NCBI GenBank assembly: GCA_026129405.1
Contig: JAHCID010000001.1
Span: 1,674,001 to 1,738,000, forward strand
DNA: 64,000 nucleotides
Direction of reading: 5' to 3'
DNA from: a bacterium
GTDB taxonomy: Bacteria; Desulfobacterota; Binatia; DP-6
In this document: piece by piece, positions 52,782 to 61,769 of the stretch
How positions within the stretch are numbered: the stretch's first letter is position 1
Layout: each line of letters begins with the position of its first letter
Position numbers and translations under genes: made by a program
The notes under the pieces: generated by a model
The model's input: only the letters and a program-made list of their open reading frames with translations
The model's database searches: none
What the model was told of the DNA's origin: nothing

Positions 52782-53819
52782 CTACCCGCGCGCGCGGGCC
52801 ACGAGGCCGAGCACGGCCGCGCAGACGGCCGGGTTCGCCGCGTGGACGATGCTCGTACGCCCTTCCGCGAGGCGTCGCGCGCGCAGCGGCCGGCCGTCGA
52901 AGTCGACCGACACGCCGCCCGCTCCGGCGAGGATCGGCACCGCGGGGATCAGGTTCGGCAGGTTCTCGTTGACGACGAGATAGGCGCCGCCCTGCGACTC
53001 GACCCACACCGGCGCCTGACGCCAGCCGAGCAGCATGCGGCCGAGCGCGGAGAGGTTCGCGTACTGGCGCAGGACGTCGAAGCCGCCGCCGCGATGCCGG
53101 TCGGCGAGCAGCGGGTAGAGCGCGGCGCCCAGCGCGCCGTCGCCCGGCTGCGCGGTCTCGTCGTCGTAGGCCTGGAAGACGTCGAGGTAGGTCCATAGCT
53201 GGCCGAGGTCGGTGGCGGTGGTGGTGAAGACGCGGCGCGGGACGGCGTCGGTCACCTCGTAGGTGACGAGGGCGTCGTCCTCCGGCAGCGTCACGAGGTC
53301 CTGGGGATAGGCGCGGTAGCGCGTGGGGTTGCCGTCGACGATCACCGCGGTCGTGAAGTCGCCCAGCGTGAGCGCCGCGCGCGGCGCCGTCGTCGGCGCG
53401 GTGAAGGCGAACGCTGCCGCCCAGCCGCCGTCGTTCGCGAGCCGCACGCGGTCGGGCAGGCGCGGGCCGAGGCCGGCCACCTTCACCGTGCCGTCGATGG
53501 CGTCCATGGCCGCCCAGATGCGCTCGGCGCCGGTGGCGCGCCCGAGGCGATGGCTCGCGTTGCCGGCCGCGTCGCCGGCGTCCCGCAGCAGCTCGATCGC
53601 GACCCCGAGCCGGTCGGCCAGCGCCTCCAGCCGCGCGAGGCCGAGCGCCTCGGCTTCGGCGTCGACGCGGCGGGCGCCGTAGCCGCCCTTCGGCTTGAGG
53701 AGCGAGGTCGTCGGCTCGGCGCGGCGCAGCGGATCCATCGCGTGGACGAGGGTCCGGATGTCGCGGCCCGCGGCGAGCGCGACCTCGGTGCAGGCGCGGG
53801 CGACGTCGGTCGGGCGCAT
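52782..53819 (-). CDS. Inositol monophosphatase-like protein
   Basis: 345 residues. The metal signature is AAMDAIDGTVKVAG (D106, D109, T111), a D-A-I-D-G-T variant of the usual D-P-I-D-G-T. Later blocks include QYANLSALGRMLLGW and NPAVCAAVLGLVARARG. The protein is longer than most IMPases (about 270) and its C-terminal region lacks the usual WD-motif, so it may act on a different sugar or inositol phosphate. It follows the metallo-beta-lactamase gene directly (ATG 53819, three bases after the stop at 53822), so they are probably co-transcribed. Confidence 0.78.
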   Translation of the reverse strand: MRPTDVARACTEVALAAGRDIRTLVHAMDPLRRAEPTTSLLKPKGGYGARRVDAEAEALGLARLEALADRLGVAIELLRDAGDAAGNASHRLGRATGAERIWAAMDAIDGTVKVAGLGPRLPDRVRLANDGGWAAAFAFTAPTTAPRAALTLGDFTTAVIVDGNPTRYRAYPQDLVTLPEDDALVTYEVTDAVPRRVFTTTATDLGQLWTYLDVFQAYDDETAQPGDGALGAALYPLLADRHRGGGFDVLRQYANLSALGRMLLGWRQAPVWVESQGGAYLVVNENLPNLIPAVPILAGAGGVSVDFDGRPLRARRLAEGRTSIVHAANPAVCAAVLGLVARARG

Positions 53820-53821
53820 AC

Positions 53822-54571
53822 CTACCCGAGCCGCGCCGCGACCTGCGGCCACTGCTCGGCGTCGTGCCCGAAGACGAGCTCGGTGCCGCCGGCGGCGAGG
53901 GCGTCGAAGCGATCGAGGACGGCGCGCATCGCCGCCGGGTCGTGGCCGAACGCCGGCAGGCGGCGGGCGACGAGGCTTTCGCGCAGGTAGCAGGCGTCGG
54001 CGGTGAACAGCACGTCGCGGCCGTCGTCGAGCCGCAGCCGCAGCGACTGGTGCCCCGGCGTGTGGCCGTGCGTGGGGACGCAGACGACGCGGCCGTCGCC
54101 GAAGAGGTCGTGCTCGCCGTCGACCAGGCGGCGCGCGTGGCCGTGGTCCCAGTCGGCGCGCGCGAGGTAGCTCTGCGCCGCGAGGTCGGCGTCGTTCGCC
54201 GCCTCCCACTCGCGACGCTGCACGACGAGCGTCGCCTGCGGCAGCAGCGCGAGGCCGCCCGCATGATCGAAGTGGAGGTGCGACGCGATCACGAAGTCGA
54301 CGCGGTCGGCGGCCGTACCGGCGGCGGCGAGCCGCCCGGCGACGTCCTCGCCGGCCCCGAGCTCGACGGTCCACAGCGCCGCCTGGGGTCCGAGCCGCGA
54401 GGCCGGATCGGTGCCGAGCACGGGATGCATGCCGGTGTCGAAGACCACCGTGCCGCGCGGATGCTCGATCAGGAGCGACGGAACCGGGACGCGCAGCGCG
54501 CCGCCGGCGCCGTCGAGGAAGAGGGCGGCGGGGCCGGTGAGCCAGCCGCAGGTGAGGGCCCGGACGCGCAT
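53822..54571 (-). CDS. Metallo-beta-lactamase fold protein of the AHL lactonase type
   Basis: 249 residues. The zinc motif is HLHFDH (H98, H100, D102, H103 in IASHLHFDHAGGLALL), exactly the AHL-lactonase form. Further ligands lie in VPTHGHTPGHQSLRL, FTADACYLRES and FGHDAEQWPQV. The lead VFDTGMHPVLGTDP also fits AiiA/AttM-like enzymes, which open acyl-homoserine lactones. No LuxI or AHL-responsive LuxR is in the window, so a quorum-quenching or lactone-catabolism role is possible but not shown. It is followed by the IMPase-like gene on the same strand. Confidence 0.87.
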   Translation of the reverse strand: MRVRALTCGWLTGPAALFLDGAGGALRVPVPSLLIEHPRGTVVFDTGMHPVLGTDPASRLGPQAALWTVELGAGEDVAGRLAAAGTAADRVDFVIASHLHFDHAGGLALLPQATLVVQRREWEAANDADLAAQSYLARADWDHGHARRLVDGEHDLFGDGRVVCVPTHGHTPGHQSLRLRLDDGRDVLFTADACYLRESLVARRLPAFGHDPAAMRAVLDRFDALAAGGTELVFGHDAEQWPQVAARLG

Positions 54572-54616
54572 GCCCGCATCATGCGCGTGCCGGCGCCGGC
54601 AGGTCGAGCGTGCGGC

Positions 54617-54994
54617 TCAGGAATCCGCGCCGCCGTACCGCGCGGCGACCTGCGGCCAGGTGTGCGCCTGCACGCGTGCGGCGAGGTGGTCGACGAAGCC
54701 CGTCTCCCAGGCGCACGCCCGCTCGCGGACGGCGGCGAGGTCGCGCAGGAGGTCCTGCCGGACGGTGCGGAACGCGGCGCGGTCGGTCCAGGGCTGGCGC
54801 GCGAAGCGTACGACGCGGCCGCGCCACAGCCGGGCGTCGACGCGTGCCGTGCCCGCCGCGCAGGTCGGCTCGGCGTCACGGGCCGCGCGGTCGAGGTTCT
54901 GGAGGCGATCCCAGCGCGCTCCCGACGAGACGCAGCCGGCCAGCGCGGCGACGAGGACGACGAAGAGGGGGCGCGGCAGGCGGGGCGGGCGCAT
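54617..54994 (-). CDS. Small lipoprotein of unknown function
   Basis: 125 residues. The signal sequence RPLFVVLVAALAGC ends in a lipobox with C at about residue 21. The mature part is Arg/Ala-rich and helical by eye, with two Cys residues (PTCAAG, RACAWE) that could form a disulphide. No family is recognised. It precedes the metallo-beta-lactamase gene on the same strand with 45 bases between. The upstream region of this gene faces the ATPase gene at 55124. Confidence 0.68.
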   Translation of the reverse strand: MRPPRLPRPLFVVLVAALAGCVSSGARWDRLQNLDRAARDAEPTCAAGTARVDARLWRGRVVRFARQPWTDRAAFRTVRQDLLRDLAAVRERACAWETGFVDHLAARVQAHTWPQVAARYGGADS

Positions 54995-55123
54995 GATGCA
55001 ATCCGCCGACCAGCTCGCGCGGCACGCTCGCGCGGGCCTCGCGTGCCCGCGGTGCCCGGGGGCGTGACAGCGGCGTCGGGGGACTGACACCGCGGCGCCG
55101 CTGGGCTAGGAGCCGGACGCGAT

Positions 55124-57546
55124 ATGCAGGACTACGAGAAGCTCGGCGTCTTCTATCTGGGACGGGTCGTCGATCCGACCACCGCACGACCGACCGACGC
55201 GCTCCTGCTCTACGACGCGCGCGATCTCACCACGCACGCGGTCATCGTCGGCATGACCGGCAGCGGCAAGACCGGGCTCGGCGTCGCCCTCCTCGAGGAG
55301 GCGGCGCTCGACGGCGTGCCGGCGCTCGTGATCGATCCGAAGGGCGATCTCGGCAACCTCGCCCTGACCTTCCCGGCGCTGCGGCCCGAGGACTTCCGCC
55401 CGTTCGTCGACCCCGACGAGGCGGCACGCCGCGGGCAGAGCGTCGACGCCGCCGCCGCCGCGACCGCGGCCGCCTGGCGTGACGGCCTCGCAGGCTGGGA
55501 CCAGGACGGCGACCGCATCGCGCGCCTGCGCGCGGCGGCGACGGTCACCGTCTATACGCCGGGCAGCAGCGCCGGCACGCCGCTCGCCCTGCTGCGCTCG
55601 TTCGCGGCGCCGCCGCCGGCGGTACGTGCCGACGTCGAGACGCTGCGCGATCGCATCGCCGCCGCGGCCGCGGGCCTGCTCGGGCTCGTCGGGCTCGACG
55701 CCGATCCGCTCCAGAGCCGCGAGCACATCCTGCTCGCGACCATCCTCGAGCAGGCATGGCGCGCGGGGCAGGATCTCGACCTCGGCGGGCTCGTGCGCGC
55801 CGTGCAGTCGCCGCCGCTCGAGCGCGTCGGCGTCATGGACCTGGAGGCGTTCTTCCCCGCGAAGGAGCGCTTCGCGCTCGCCATGAAGCTGAACGGGCTG
55901 CTCGCGGCGCCCGGCTTCGCGGCGTGGATGACGGGCACGCCGCTCGACGTCGGCCGCCTCCTCTTCGGCGACGACGGTCGTCCGCGCGTCGCCGTCGTCT
56001 CGATCGCGCACCTGTCCGACGCGGAGCGCATGTTCGTCGTCACGCTGCTCCTCGGCGAGCTGATCGCGTGGATGCGCACGCAGCCCGGCACGAGCACGCT
56101 GCGCGCGCTCCTCTACATGGACGAGGTCTTCGGCTACCTGCCGCCGACGGCCAACCCGCCGTCGAAGACGCCCCTGCTGACGTTGCTCAAGCAGGCGCGT
56201 GCGTTCGGCCTCGGCGTCGTCCTGGCGACCCAGAACCCGGTCGACCTCGACTACAAGGCGCTCACCAACGCGGGTACGTGGATGATCGGCCGCCTCCAGG
56301 CCGAGCGCGACAAGGCGCGTCTCCTCGACGGTCTCGAGGGCGCCAGCGCCGCCGCCGGCAAGGCGGTCGATCGCGCCTGGCTCGATCGCGCCCTCTCCGC
56401 GCTCGGGCCGCGCATCTTCCTCCTGCACGACGTGCACGAGGACGCGCCGGTGCTGTTCCAGACGCGCTGGACGCTGTCGTGGCTGCGCGGGCCGCTGTCG
56501 CGCGCCCATCTGACGCTGCTGCGTGGGGAGGAGGGGACGGCGGGCTCCGCAGCGGCGGTGGCGGCCGCGCCCGGCGTCGTGCCCGCGGGCGGGGGCGGAC
56601 GCGACCGGCCGCCGCCGCCGCTCCGCGACCCGCCCCGTGCTTCCGCCCGGCGTCGACGAGTGCGTTGGCGCTGCCGGCGGGCTGGTCCGCGGACGAGGTG
56701 CACGGCTATCGCCCGCGCCCAGACTGCGCGCTCCACTACGTGCAGGCGAAGGCGAACGTCGACGTCTGGGGGAGGACGTGACGCTGCTGGCGCCGGCGCC
56801 GGACGCCGCGGCGGGGCTCGCCGTGGACGGACGCCCGTCCGGCCGCCGTCGCCATGGGCGAGCCGGTGCCGGGTGTGGGCTTCGCGCCGCTGCCGGCGGC
56901 CGCGGGCCGTGCGGCCAGCCACGCCGCGTGGCGCAAGGCGCTCGTGGCGCACCTCCAGGCGTCGGCCGCTCGTCCTCCCACGCCGCGCTCGGCGCGACCC
57001 AGCAGCCGGGCGAGAGCGAGGGGGCGTTCCGCGGCCGGCTGGCGGCGCTCGCGCGCGAGACGCGCGACGCCGCGGTCGCGAAGCTGCGCGCCGCTGGACG
57101 AAGCTCGAAGCCCTGCGCCAGCGCCGGCGGCAGGCCGAGGAGCGGGCGCGACGCGAGCAGGCGCAGGTCGGCGAGCAGACGCTGGCGACGGCCGTCTCCG
57201 TCGGCTCGACGCTCCTCGGCGCGCTCTTCGGCCGCAAGCTCGGCAGTGCGACCAACGTCGGCCGGGCGGCGGGCGCGGTGCGCGCGGCCGCGTCAGCGGC
57301 CGCGAGCGCGCCGACGCCGCCCAGGCGCAGGAGAACGTGGCCGCGGTCGAGGCCCGGCTCGCCGAGGCGCAGGCCGCCTTCGACGCCGAGGCGGCGGCGC
57401 TCGCCGCGACCGTCGAGCCGGCCACGCTGCCGCTCGACGAGCTGCGCATCGCGCCGCGCAAGGGCGATCTCGCCGTCACGCGCCTCGCGGTGGCGTGGGT
57501 GCCGCATCGCCTGCGGCCGGACGGGCGCGACGAAGCGGGCGCGTGA
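55124..57546 (+). pseudogene. HerA/FtsK-like ATP-binding protein gene with about seven frame changes
   Basis: The first ~500 codons are intact: Walker [18 protein letters not shown] (about 42-60), [29 protein letters not shown] (Walker B) and [18 protein letters not shown], as in HerA/DUF853-type ATPases that work with DNA ends or transport. After that the recognisable C-terminal part is spread over all three frames: [10 protein letters not shown] near 56640, [20 protein letters not shown] near 56720, [15 protein letters not shown] near 56790, [14 protein letters not shown] near 56870, [19 protein letters not shown] near 57020, the coiled coil [19 protein letters not shown] near 57150, and [20 protein letters not shown] near 57370. 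Each segment still looks coding, so the indels are recent or are sequencing errors. One change lies in a run of five Gs (56768-56772). Confidence 0.78.
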
Positions 57547-57554
57547 GGGGGGGG

Positions 57555-57581
57555 CGGGCCGCGGCCCTGCGCTGCGGCCCG
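57555..57581. terminator. Hairpin between converging ATPase and selO genes
   Basis: CGGGCCGC (57555-57562) pairs with GCGGCCCG (57574-57581) over 8 bp with an 11-base loop, filling the gap between the two stops (57546 and 57582). A run of eight Gs precedes it. It could end transcripts from both sides. Confidence 0.45.
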
Positions 57582-58997
57582 TCAGTCGAGCGTCGTCGCT
57601 TCGCGCCGGGCGGCGATCGCGTCGAGCTTGGCGTGGAAGCCCCCCCAGTCGTCGACGGCCGCGATCGGCGCCCACAGCGCCTCGATCTCGTCGACGAGGA
57701 GCGTGCACGGGGCGGCGGCCCGGAAGTAGGGCAGGGCGAGCCGCGCGGGCGCCGCCGGGGCGTGCGCCTCGAGCCGCGCGCGCAGCGGTGCGAACGCGGG
57801 CTCGGCATAGGCGTCGGCCGCGGGCGACGCGGCCGCGCGCGGGGCGCTGGCGGCGCCGCCCCACCAGTCGAAGAAGAAGCGATCCCAGCCGACGCGGCGC
57901 GTGCCGAGCCAGGCGAACAGCGACTCGACGAGGAGGGCGTCGTCGTCGGCGTTGCGCGCGCACAGGCCGAGCCGGGCGAGCAGCGCCGCCGGCAGCGCCT
58001 CGCGGAACGCCGGTGCGTAGGCGCCGAGCGCCGGCGCCAGCTGGGCGCGCGTGCCGAGCGGAGCCAGCGCGTCGGCCAGGCGCTCGCAGTTCCACTGCAC
58101 CACGGCCGGCTGCCGCCCGTAGGCGTAGAGGCCGGTCTCGTCGAAGTACGCGGCGGTGAAGGTCGGGTCGCAGTGCGGCAGGAAGCGGTACGGCCCGTAG
58201 TCGAAGCTCTCGCCGGTGACGTTCATGTTGTCGGTGTTGAGGACGCCGTGCACGAAGCCGGCCGCCATCCACGCCGCTGCGAGCCGGGCGCTGCGGATGG
58301 TGACCGCGCGCAGCAGCGCGAACGGCGCGTCGCCGGCGCCGCGTGCCTCGGGCAGGTAGTAGGCGATGCAGTGCTCGACGAGGCGCCCGAGATTCGCGAC
58401 CTCGCCCTCGTAGGCGAGCCGCTGGAAGGTGCCGAAGCGCACGTGGGAGTGCGACAGGCGCACCAGCACCGAGGAGCGCGTCGGCGACGGCTCGTCGCCC
58501 CGCCACAGCGGCTCGCCGGTCTCGAACAGGGAGAGCGAGCGCGACGTCGGCACGCCGCACGCCTCGAGCATCGCCGTCGCCAGCACCTCGCGCACGCCGC
58601 CCTTCAGCGTGAGGCGCCCGTCACCGCCGCGCGACCACGGCGTCTGCCCGCTGCCCTTGGTGCCGAGGTCGAGGAGGCGGCCGTCGACGGCGTCGTGCAG
58701 CTGCGCGAAGAGGAAGCCGCGGCCGTCGCCGAGCTGCGGGTTGTAGCTGCGGAACTGATGGCCGTGGTAGCGCAGCGCGAGCGGCCGCGGCAGGTTCTCC
58801 GGCAGCGGCTCGAAGCGCGCGAAGTGCGCTTCCCACTCGGCGTCGGTGAGCCCGCCGAGGCCGATGCGGCTCGCGGCCTCCTGGTTGCGGAAGCGCAGGC
58901 GGTGCTCGGGGAAGCGGGCCGGGGCGACGACGTCGTAGAACGCGTCGCCGAGCGCGGCATGGACCGGGGCGGGGCGATAGTCGGGTGCAATCGGCAT
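57582..58997 (-). CDS. selO: SelO/YdiU protein adenylyltransferase
   Basis: 471 residues, usual length. Conserved blocks: [40 protein letters not shown] (ATP-binding Lys and Arg), [20 protein letters not shown], and the catalytic/metal loop [20 protein letters not shown] with Asp and Asn residues. SelO is a kinase-fold enzyme that transfers AMP to Ser, Thr or Tyr of proteins and is linked to oxidative stress. All key regions are present. It converges with the broken ATPase gene. I see no Cys/Sec at the C-terminus of the kind found in eukaryotic SelO. Confidence 0.94.
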   Translation of the reverse strand: MPIAPDYRPAPVHAALGDAFYDVVAPARFPEHRLRFRNQEAASRIGLGGLTDAEWEAHFARFEPLPENLPRPLALRYHGHQFRSYNPQLGDGRGFLFAQLHDAVDGRLLDLGTKGSGQTPWSRGGDGRLTLKGGVREVLATAMLEACGVPTSRSLSLFETGEPLWRGDEPSPTRSSVLVRLSHSHVRFGTFQRLAYEGEVANLGRLVEHCIAYYLPEARGAGDAPFALLRAVTIRSARLAAAWMAAGFVHGVLNTDNMNVTGESFDYGPYRFLPHCDPTFTAAYFDETGLYAYGRQPAVVQWNCERLADALAPLGTRAQLAPALGAYAPAFREALPAALLARLGLCARNADDDALLVESLFAWLGTRRVGWDRFFFDWWGGAASAPRAAASPAADAYAEPAFAPLRARLEAHAPAAPARLALPYFRAAAPCTLLVDEIEALWAPIAAVDDWGGFHAKLDAIAARREATTLD

Positions 58998-59021
58998 GGG
59001 GGGCGAGGCGAGCCCGCAGGC

Positions 59022-59663
59022 TTAGCGGGCCGTCGCCGGCGGCGCCATGCCGGCGAGGCGTCCGACGCCGGGGAGGAAGCGCCCGGTGCGCGCGGCCCAG
59101 CGGAGGTACGCGGCGCCGTGCGTGCGCACGAGGTACGGCTCCTCGGCGGTGCGTACCTGGAGCTCGACGCCGGCCAGCGTGATCGCGAACGCGAGCGTCG
59201 CGAGCGGCCCGGGCACGAGCAGCAGGAGGCCGGCGAGGCCGATCAGCATCGCGGTGAAGATCGGGTTGCGCACCCAGCGGAACGGGCCGTCCGTCACCAG
59301 GGCGGTGCGCTCGCTCGGGTCGACGCCGATGCGCCACGAGGTGCCCATCGCGAGCTGCGCCCAGAGGGTCCCCGCGGTCCCGACGGCGACGAGCGCGAGG
59401 CCGGCCCACAGCGTCGCCGGTCGCGCGAGCGGGGGCCACGGCGGCGCGGCCCCCGTCCAGGCGAGGACGGGCGCGGCGACCGTCGCCGCGCAGCCGACGA
59501 CGAAGAGCACGCCGCCCCACCACTCGGGCGAGAGCGGCCGGCCGTGGATGCCGCGGAAGCCGGTGGAGCCGGTGCGGCGCCACTGCATCCAGCTGCGCCA
59601 GACGAAGGCGAGGCCGACGAAGAAGGCGGTGGCGAGGCAGGCGACGGCGGTGCGATCGAGCAT
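59022..59663 (-). CDS. ICMT-type integral membrane methyltransferase
   Basis: 213 residues from the ATG at 59663. About five hydrophobic segments are visible (residues about 7-25, 45-68, 84-104, 140-165). The cytoplasmic SAM-binding region has TDGPFRWVRNPIFTAMLIGL and EEPYLVRTHGAAYLRWAART, typical of isoprenylcysteine carboxyl methyltransferase family enzymes (RNP or RHP-type motif and a C-terminal E-E). The substrate in bacteria is usually unknown. It is divergent from tetR at 59718 across a 54-base gap with a perfect palindrome, so TetR is likely to regulate it. No ribosome site is clear at the start. Confidence 0.83.
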   Translation of the reverse strand: MLDRTAVACLATAFFVGLAFVWRSWMQWRRTGSTGFRGIHGRPLSPEWWGGVLFVVGCAATVAAPVLAWTGAAPPWPPLARPATLWAGLALVAVGTAGTLWAQLAMGTSWRIGVDPSERTALVTDGPFRWVRNPIFTAMLIGLAGLLLLVPGPLATLAFAITLAGVELQVRTAEEPYLVRTHGAAYLRWAARTGRFLPGVGRLAGMAPPATAR

Positions 59664-59675
59664 GCGCTCAGCATG

Positions 59676-59689
59676 CGAGCAATTGCTCG
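59676..59689. promoter_or_regulatory. Perfect 14-bp palindrome, candidate TetR operator
   Basis: CGAGCAATTGCTCG is its own reverse complement and lies in the 54-base gap between the divergent methyltransferase (13 bases upstream) and tetR (29 bases upstream) genes. The A/T centre in GC-rich surroundings and the position over both starts fit a repressor site. Confidence 0.6.
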
Positions 59690-59717
59690 GATTCGCTACT
59701 CGGGTTAGACGCGCCCC

Positions 59718-60371
59718 ATGCACGCCCGTCGCTCCGACCGTCTCGCCCCGCGCCGGCGCCCCCGCCAGGCCCGCGCCCAGGCCACGTCCGCCGCCATCCT
59801 GGAGGCGGCTGCTCGGGTTTTCGCCGCCCACGGCTACGCGGCGGGGACCACGAACCGCATCGCCGAGCGCGCCGGCGTGTCGGTCGGGTCGCTCTACGAG
59901 TACTGGCCGAACAAGGACGCCATCCTGAGCGCGCTGCTCGAGCGCCACCTCGACGAGGCGCACGGCGTCCTCGCGCCGCTGGTCGCCGAGGCGCGCGCGG
60001 GCCGGCGGTCGCTGGCCGCGATCGTACGCGGGTTCGTCACGGCGATGGTGGCGCTGCACGCACACGAGCCCGCGCTGCACCGCGTGCTCTTCGAGGAGGC
60101 GCCCATCCCGGCGCGCCTGCGGCGCGGGCTCGTGGCGATCGACGCCGCCATGGTCGACGGGATCGCGGCGCTGCTGCGCGAGCATCCCGACGCCCGCGTG
60201 GCCGACGCGACGCTCGCGGCGACGCTCGTGGTGCACACCGTCGAGGCGCTGACCCACCGCCTCGTGCTGCACCTCGGCCGCGCCGCCGACCGCGAGGCCT
60301 GGATCACCGAGGTGACGGCGCTCGTCGTGCGCTACGTGGCCGGGGACCCGCGCGCGCGCCCCGTCGCCTGA
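59718..60371 (+). CDS. TetR family regulator (divergent)
   Basis: 217 residues. An N-terminal basic tail (RRRPRQARAQATSAAILEAA) leads into the DNA-binding domain (RVFAAHGYAAGTTNRIAERA, then GVSVGSLYEYWPNKDAILSA), the usual TetR pattern with LYEYWPNK. The ligand domain is residues about 85-205 (ALHRVLFEEAPIPARLRRGL). It probably represses itself and the divergent ICMT-type gene through the palindrome at 59676-59689, and may also control the acyl-CoA-dehydrogenase-fold monooxygenase 47 bases downstream on the same strand. The start has no strong ribosome site. Confidence 0.9.
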   Translation: MHARRSDRLAPRRRPRQARAQATSAAILEAAARVFAAHGYAAGTTNRIAERAGVSVGSLYEYWPNKDAILSALLERHLDEAHGVLAPLVAEARAGRRSLAAIVRGFVTAMVALHAHEPALHRVLFEEAPIPARLRRGLVAIDAAMVDGIAALLREHPDARVADATLAATLVVHTVEALTHRLVLHLGRAADREAWITEVTALVVRYVAGDPRARPVA

Positions 60372-60418
60372 GCCGCGCGGGCTTTACGGCGCAGCGCGCT
60401 TCCGGGTACGAGGCGGCC

Positions 60419-61576
60419 ATGGCCGCGCCGACGTTCGCCATGCGCGACGATTCGCTCGACGAGCCGCTCGCGGACCTGCTGCCGCGCGTGCGCGCCGCGG
60501 CCGAGCGCGCCGAGCGTGAGCGCCGTCTCCCGCCCGAGCTCGCCGCCGCGATGGCCCGCGCCGGCGTGTTTCGCCTGGCGGTGCCGCGCGCGCTCGGCGG
60601 GCGGGAGGCGCCGGTGTCGACGCTGCTCGCCGTACTCGAGGCGATCGCGCACGCCGACGGCGCCGCCGGCTGGTGCGCGATGATCGGCGCGACCAGCGCG
60701 GTGGTGAGCGCGTACCTGCCCGAGGCCGAGGCCCGCGCGATCTGGGGCGAGGCGCCCGACGTCGTCACCGGCGGCGTCTTCGCGCCCACCGGCACCGCGG
60801 TCGAGGACGGCAGCGACTGGCGCATCGCCGGCCGCTGGCGGTTCGCGAGCGGCTGCCAGCATTGCGACTGGCTCATGGGCGGCGTCCTGGTCGCGACGGA
60901 CGGCCGCCCGCAGGCGCGCCTGGCGCTGTTCCCCGCCGCCGACGCCCGCATCATCGACACCTGGGACACCGCCGGGTTGCGCGGCACGGGCAGCCACGAC
61001 ATCGCGGTCGACGACCTGCGCGTGCCCATGGCGCGCACCGTGTCCCTCGTCGACGAGCGCCCGCACGCGGCGGGGCCGCTCTACGCCTTCCCGGTCTTCG
61101 GCCTGCTCGCGCTCGGGATCGGCGCCGTCGCGCTCGGCATCGCGCGGCGCGCGTGGGACGAGCTGCTCGCGCTCGCGGGCACGAAGACGCCGACCGGCAT
61201 GCACCGCCCGCTCGCCCAGCGGGGCGCGGTCCAGAGCGAGGTCGCGCAGGCCACGGCCGAGCTCGAGTCGGCGCGCACCTGGCTGTGCGACACGGTCGGC
61301 AGCGCCTGGAACGTCGCCCTGCGCGGCGGCGCGCTCGACCTCGCGACCCGCGCCCGCCTGCGCCTCGCCGCCACCCATGCGACCGCCGCCGCCGCCCGCG
61401 TCACCGACCGCATGTACGGCGCCGGCGGCGGCACGGCGATCTACGCCGCGAGCCCGCTCCAGCGCTGCTTCCGCGACGTGCACGTGGCGACGCAGCACAT
61501 GATGGTCGCCCAGCCCACGCTCGAGCTGACCGGCCGCGTGCTCCTCGGCGTCGACGCCGACACGAGCATGCTGTGA
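60419..61576 (+). CDS. Flavin monooxygenase of acyl-CoA dehydrogenase fold (HsaA/DszC-type)
   Basis: 385 residues. It has the acyl-CoA-dehydrogenase-like fold but not the ordinary FAD/acyl-CoA signature; instead the ends match the reduced-flavin-dependent hydroxylase group: GGREAPVSTLLAVLEAIAHA, GAAGWCAMIGATSAVVSAY, DDLRVPM, and the C-terminal FRDVHVATQHMMVAQPTLEL with TGRVLLG. HsaA and DszC oxygenate aromatic or sulphur substrates using reduced flavin from a separate reductase; none is in the window. It is only 47 bases downstream of tetR, and therefore likely part of the same regulated unit. Confidence 0.85.
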   Translation: MAAPTFAMRDDSLDEPLADLLPRVRAAAERAERERRLPPELAAAMARAGVFRLAVPRALGGREAPVSTLLAVLEAIAHADGAAGWCAMIGATSAVVSAYLPEAEARAIWGEAPDVVTGGVFAPTGTAVEDGSDWRIAGRWRFASGCQHCDWLMGGVLVATDGRPQARLALFPAADARIIDTWDTAGLRGTGSHDIAVDDLRVPMARTVSLVDERPHAAGPLYAFPVFGLLALGIGAVALGIARRAWDELLALAGTKTPTGMHRPLAQRGAVQSEVAQATAELESARTWLCDTVGSAWNVALRGGALDLATRARLRLAATHATAAAARVTDRMYGAGGGTAIYAASPLQRCFRDVHVATQHMMVAQPTLELTGRVLLGVDADTSML

Positions 61577-61733
61577 CGAGCGACGCCCGCGTGCCACGGA
61601 GTACCTGCTGGCCCGCGACCGGTGTCCGCGGCGGAGGCGGAGCGCCGCGGGCAAGTGAGCCGGGGCGTCGCGGCGGCGGCGCTCGCCGACGCGACGCTCG
61701 CCTGCGCGCGGCGTCCGTACGTGCATTCCTGCC

Positions 61734-61763
61734 TTGACAGCTCGTGCGGCAACACAGTTTTCT
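61734..61763 (+). promoter_or_regulatory. Promoter giving a leaderless transcript
   Basis: TTGACA (61734-61739) is followed by an 18-base spacer and TTTTCT (61758-61763). The expected transcript start is about six bases on, at the ATG at 61770, and no ribosome site precedes that ATG. This suggests a leaderless mRNA for the gene below. Confidence 0.45.
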
Positions 61764-61769
61764 CCGAGC

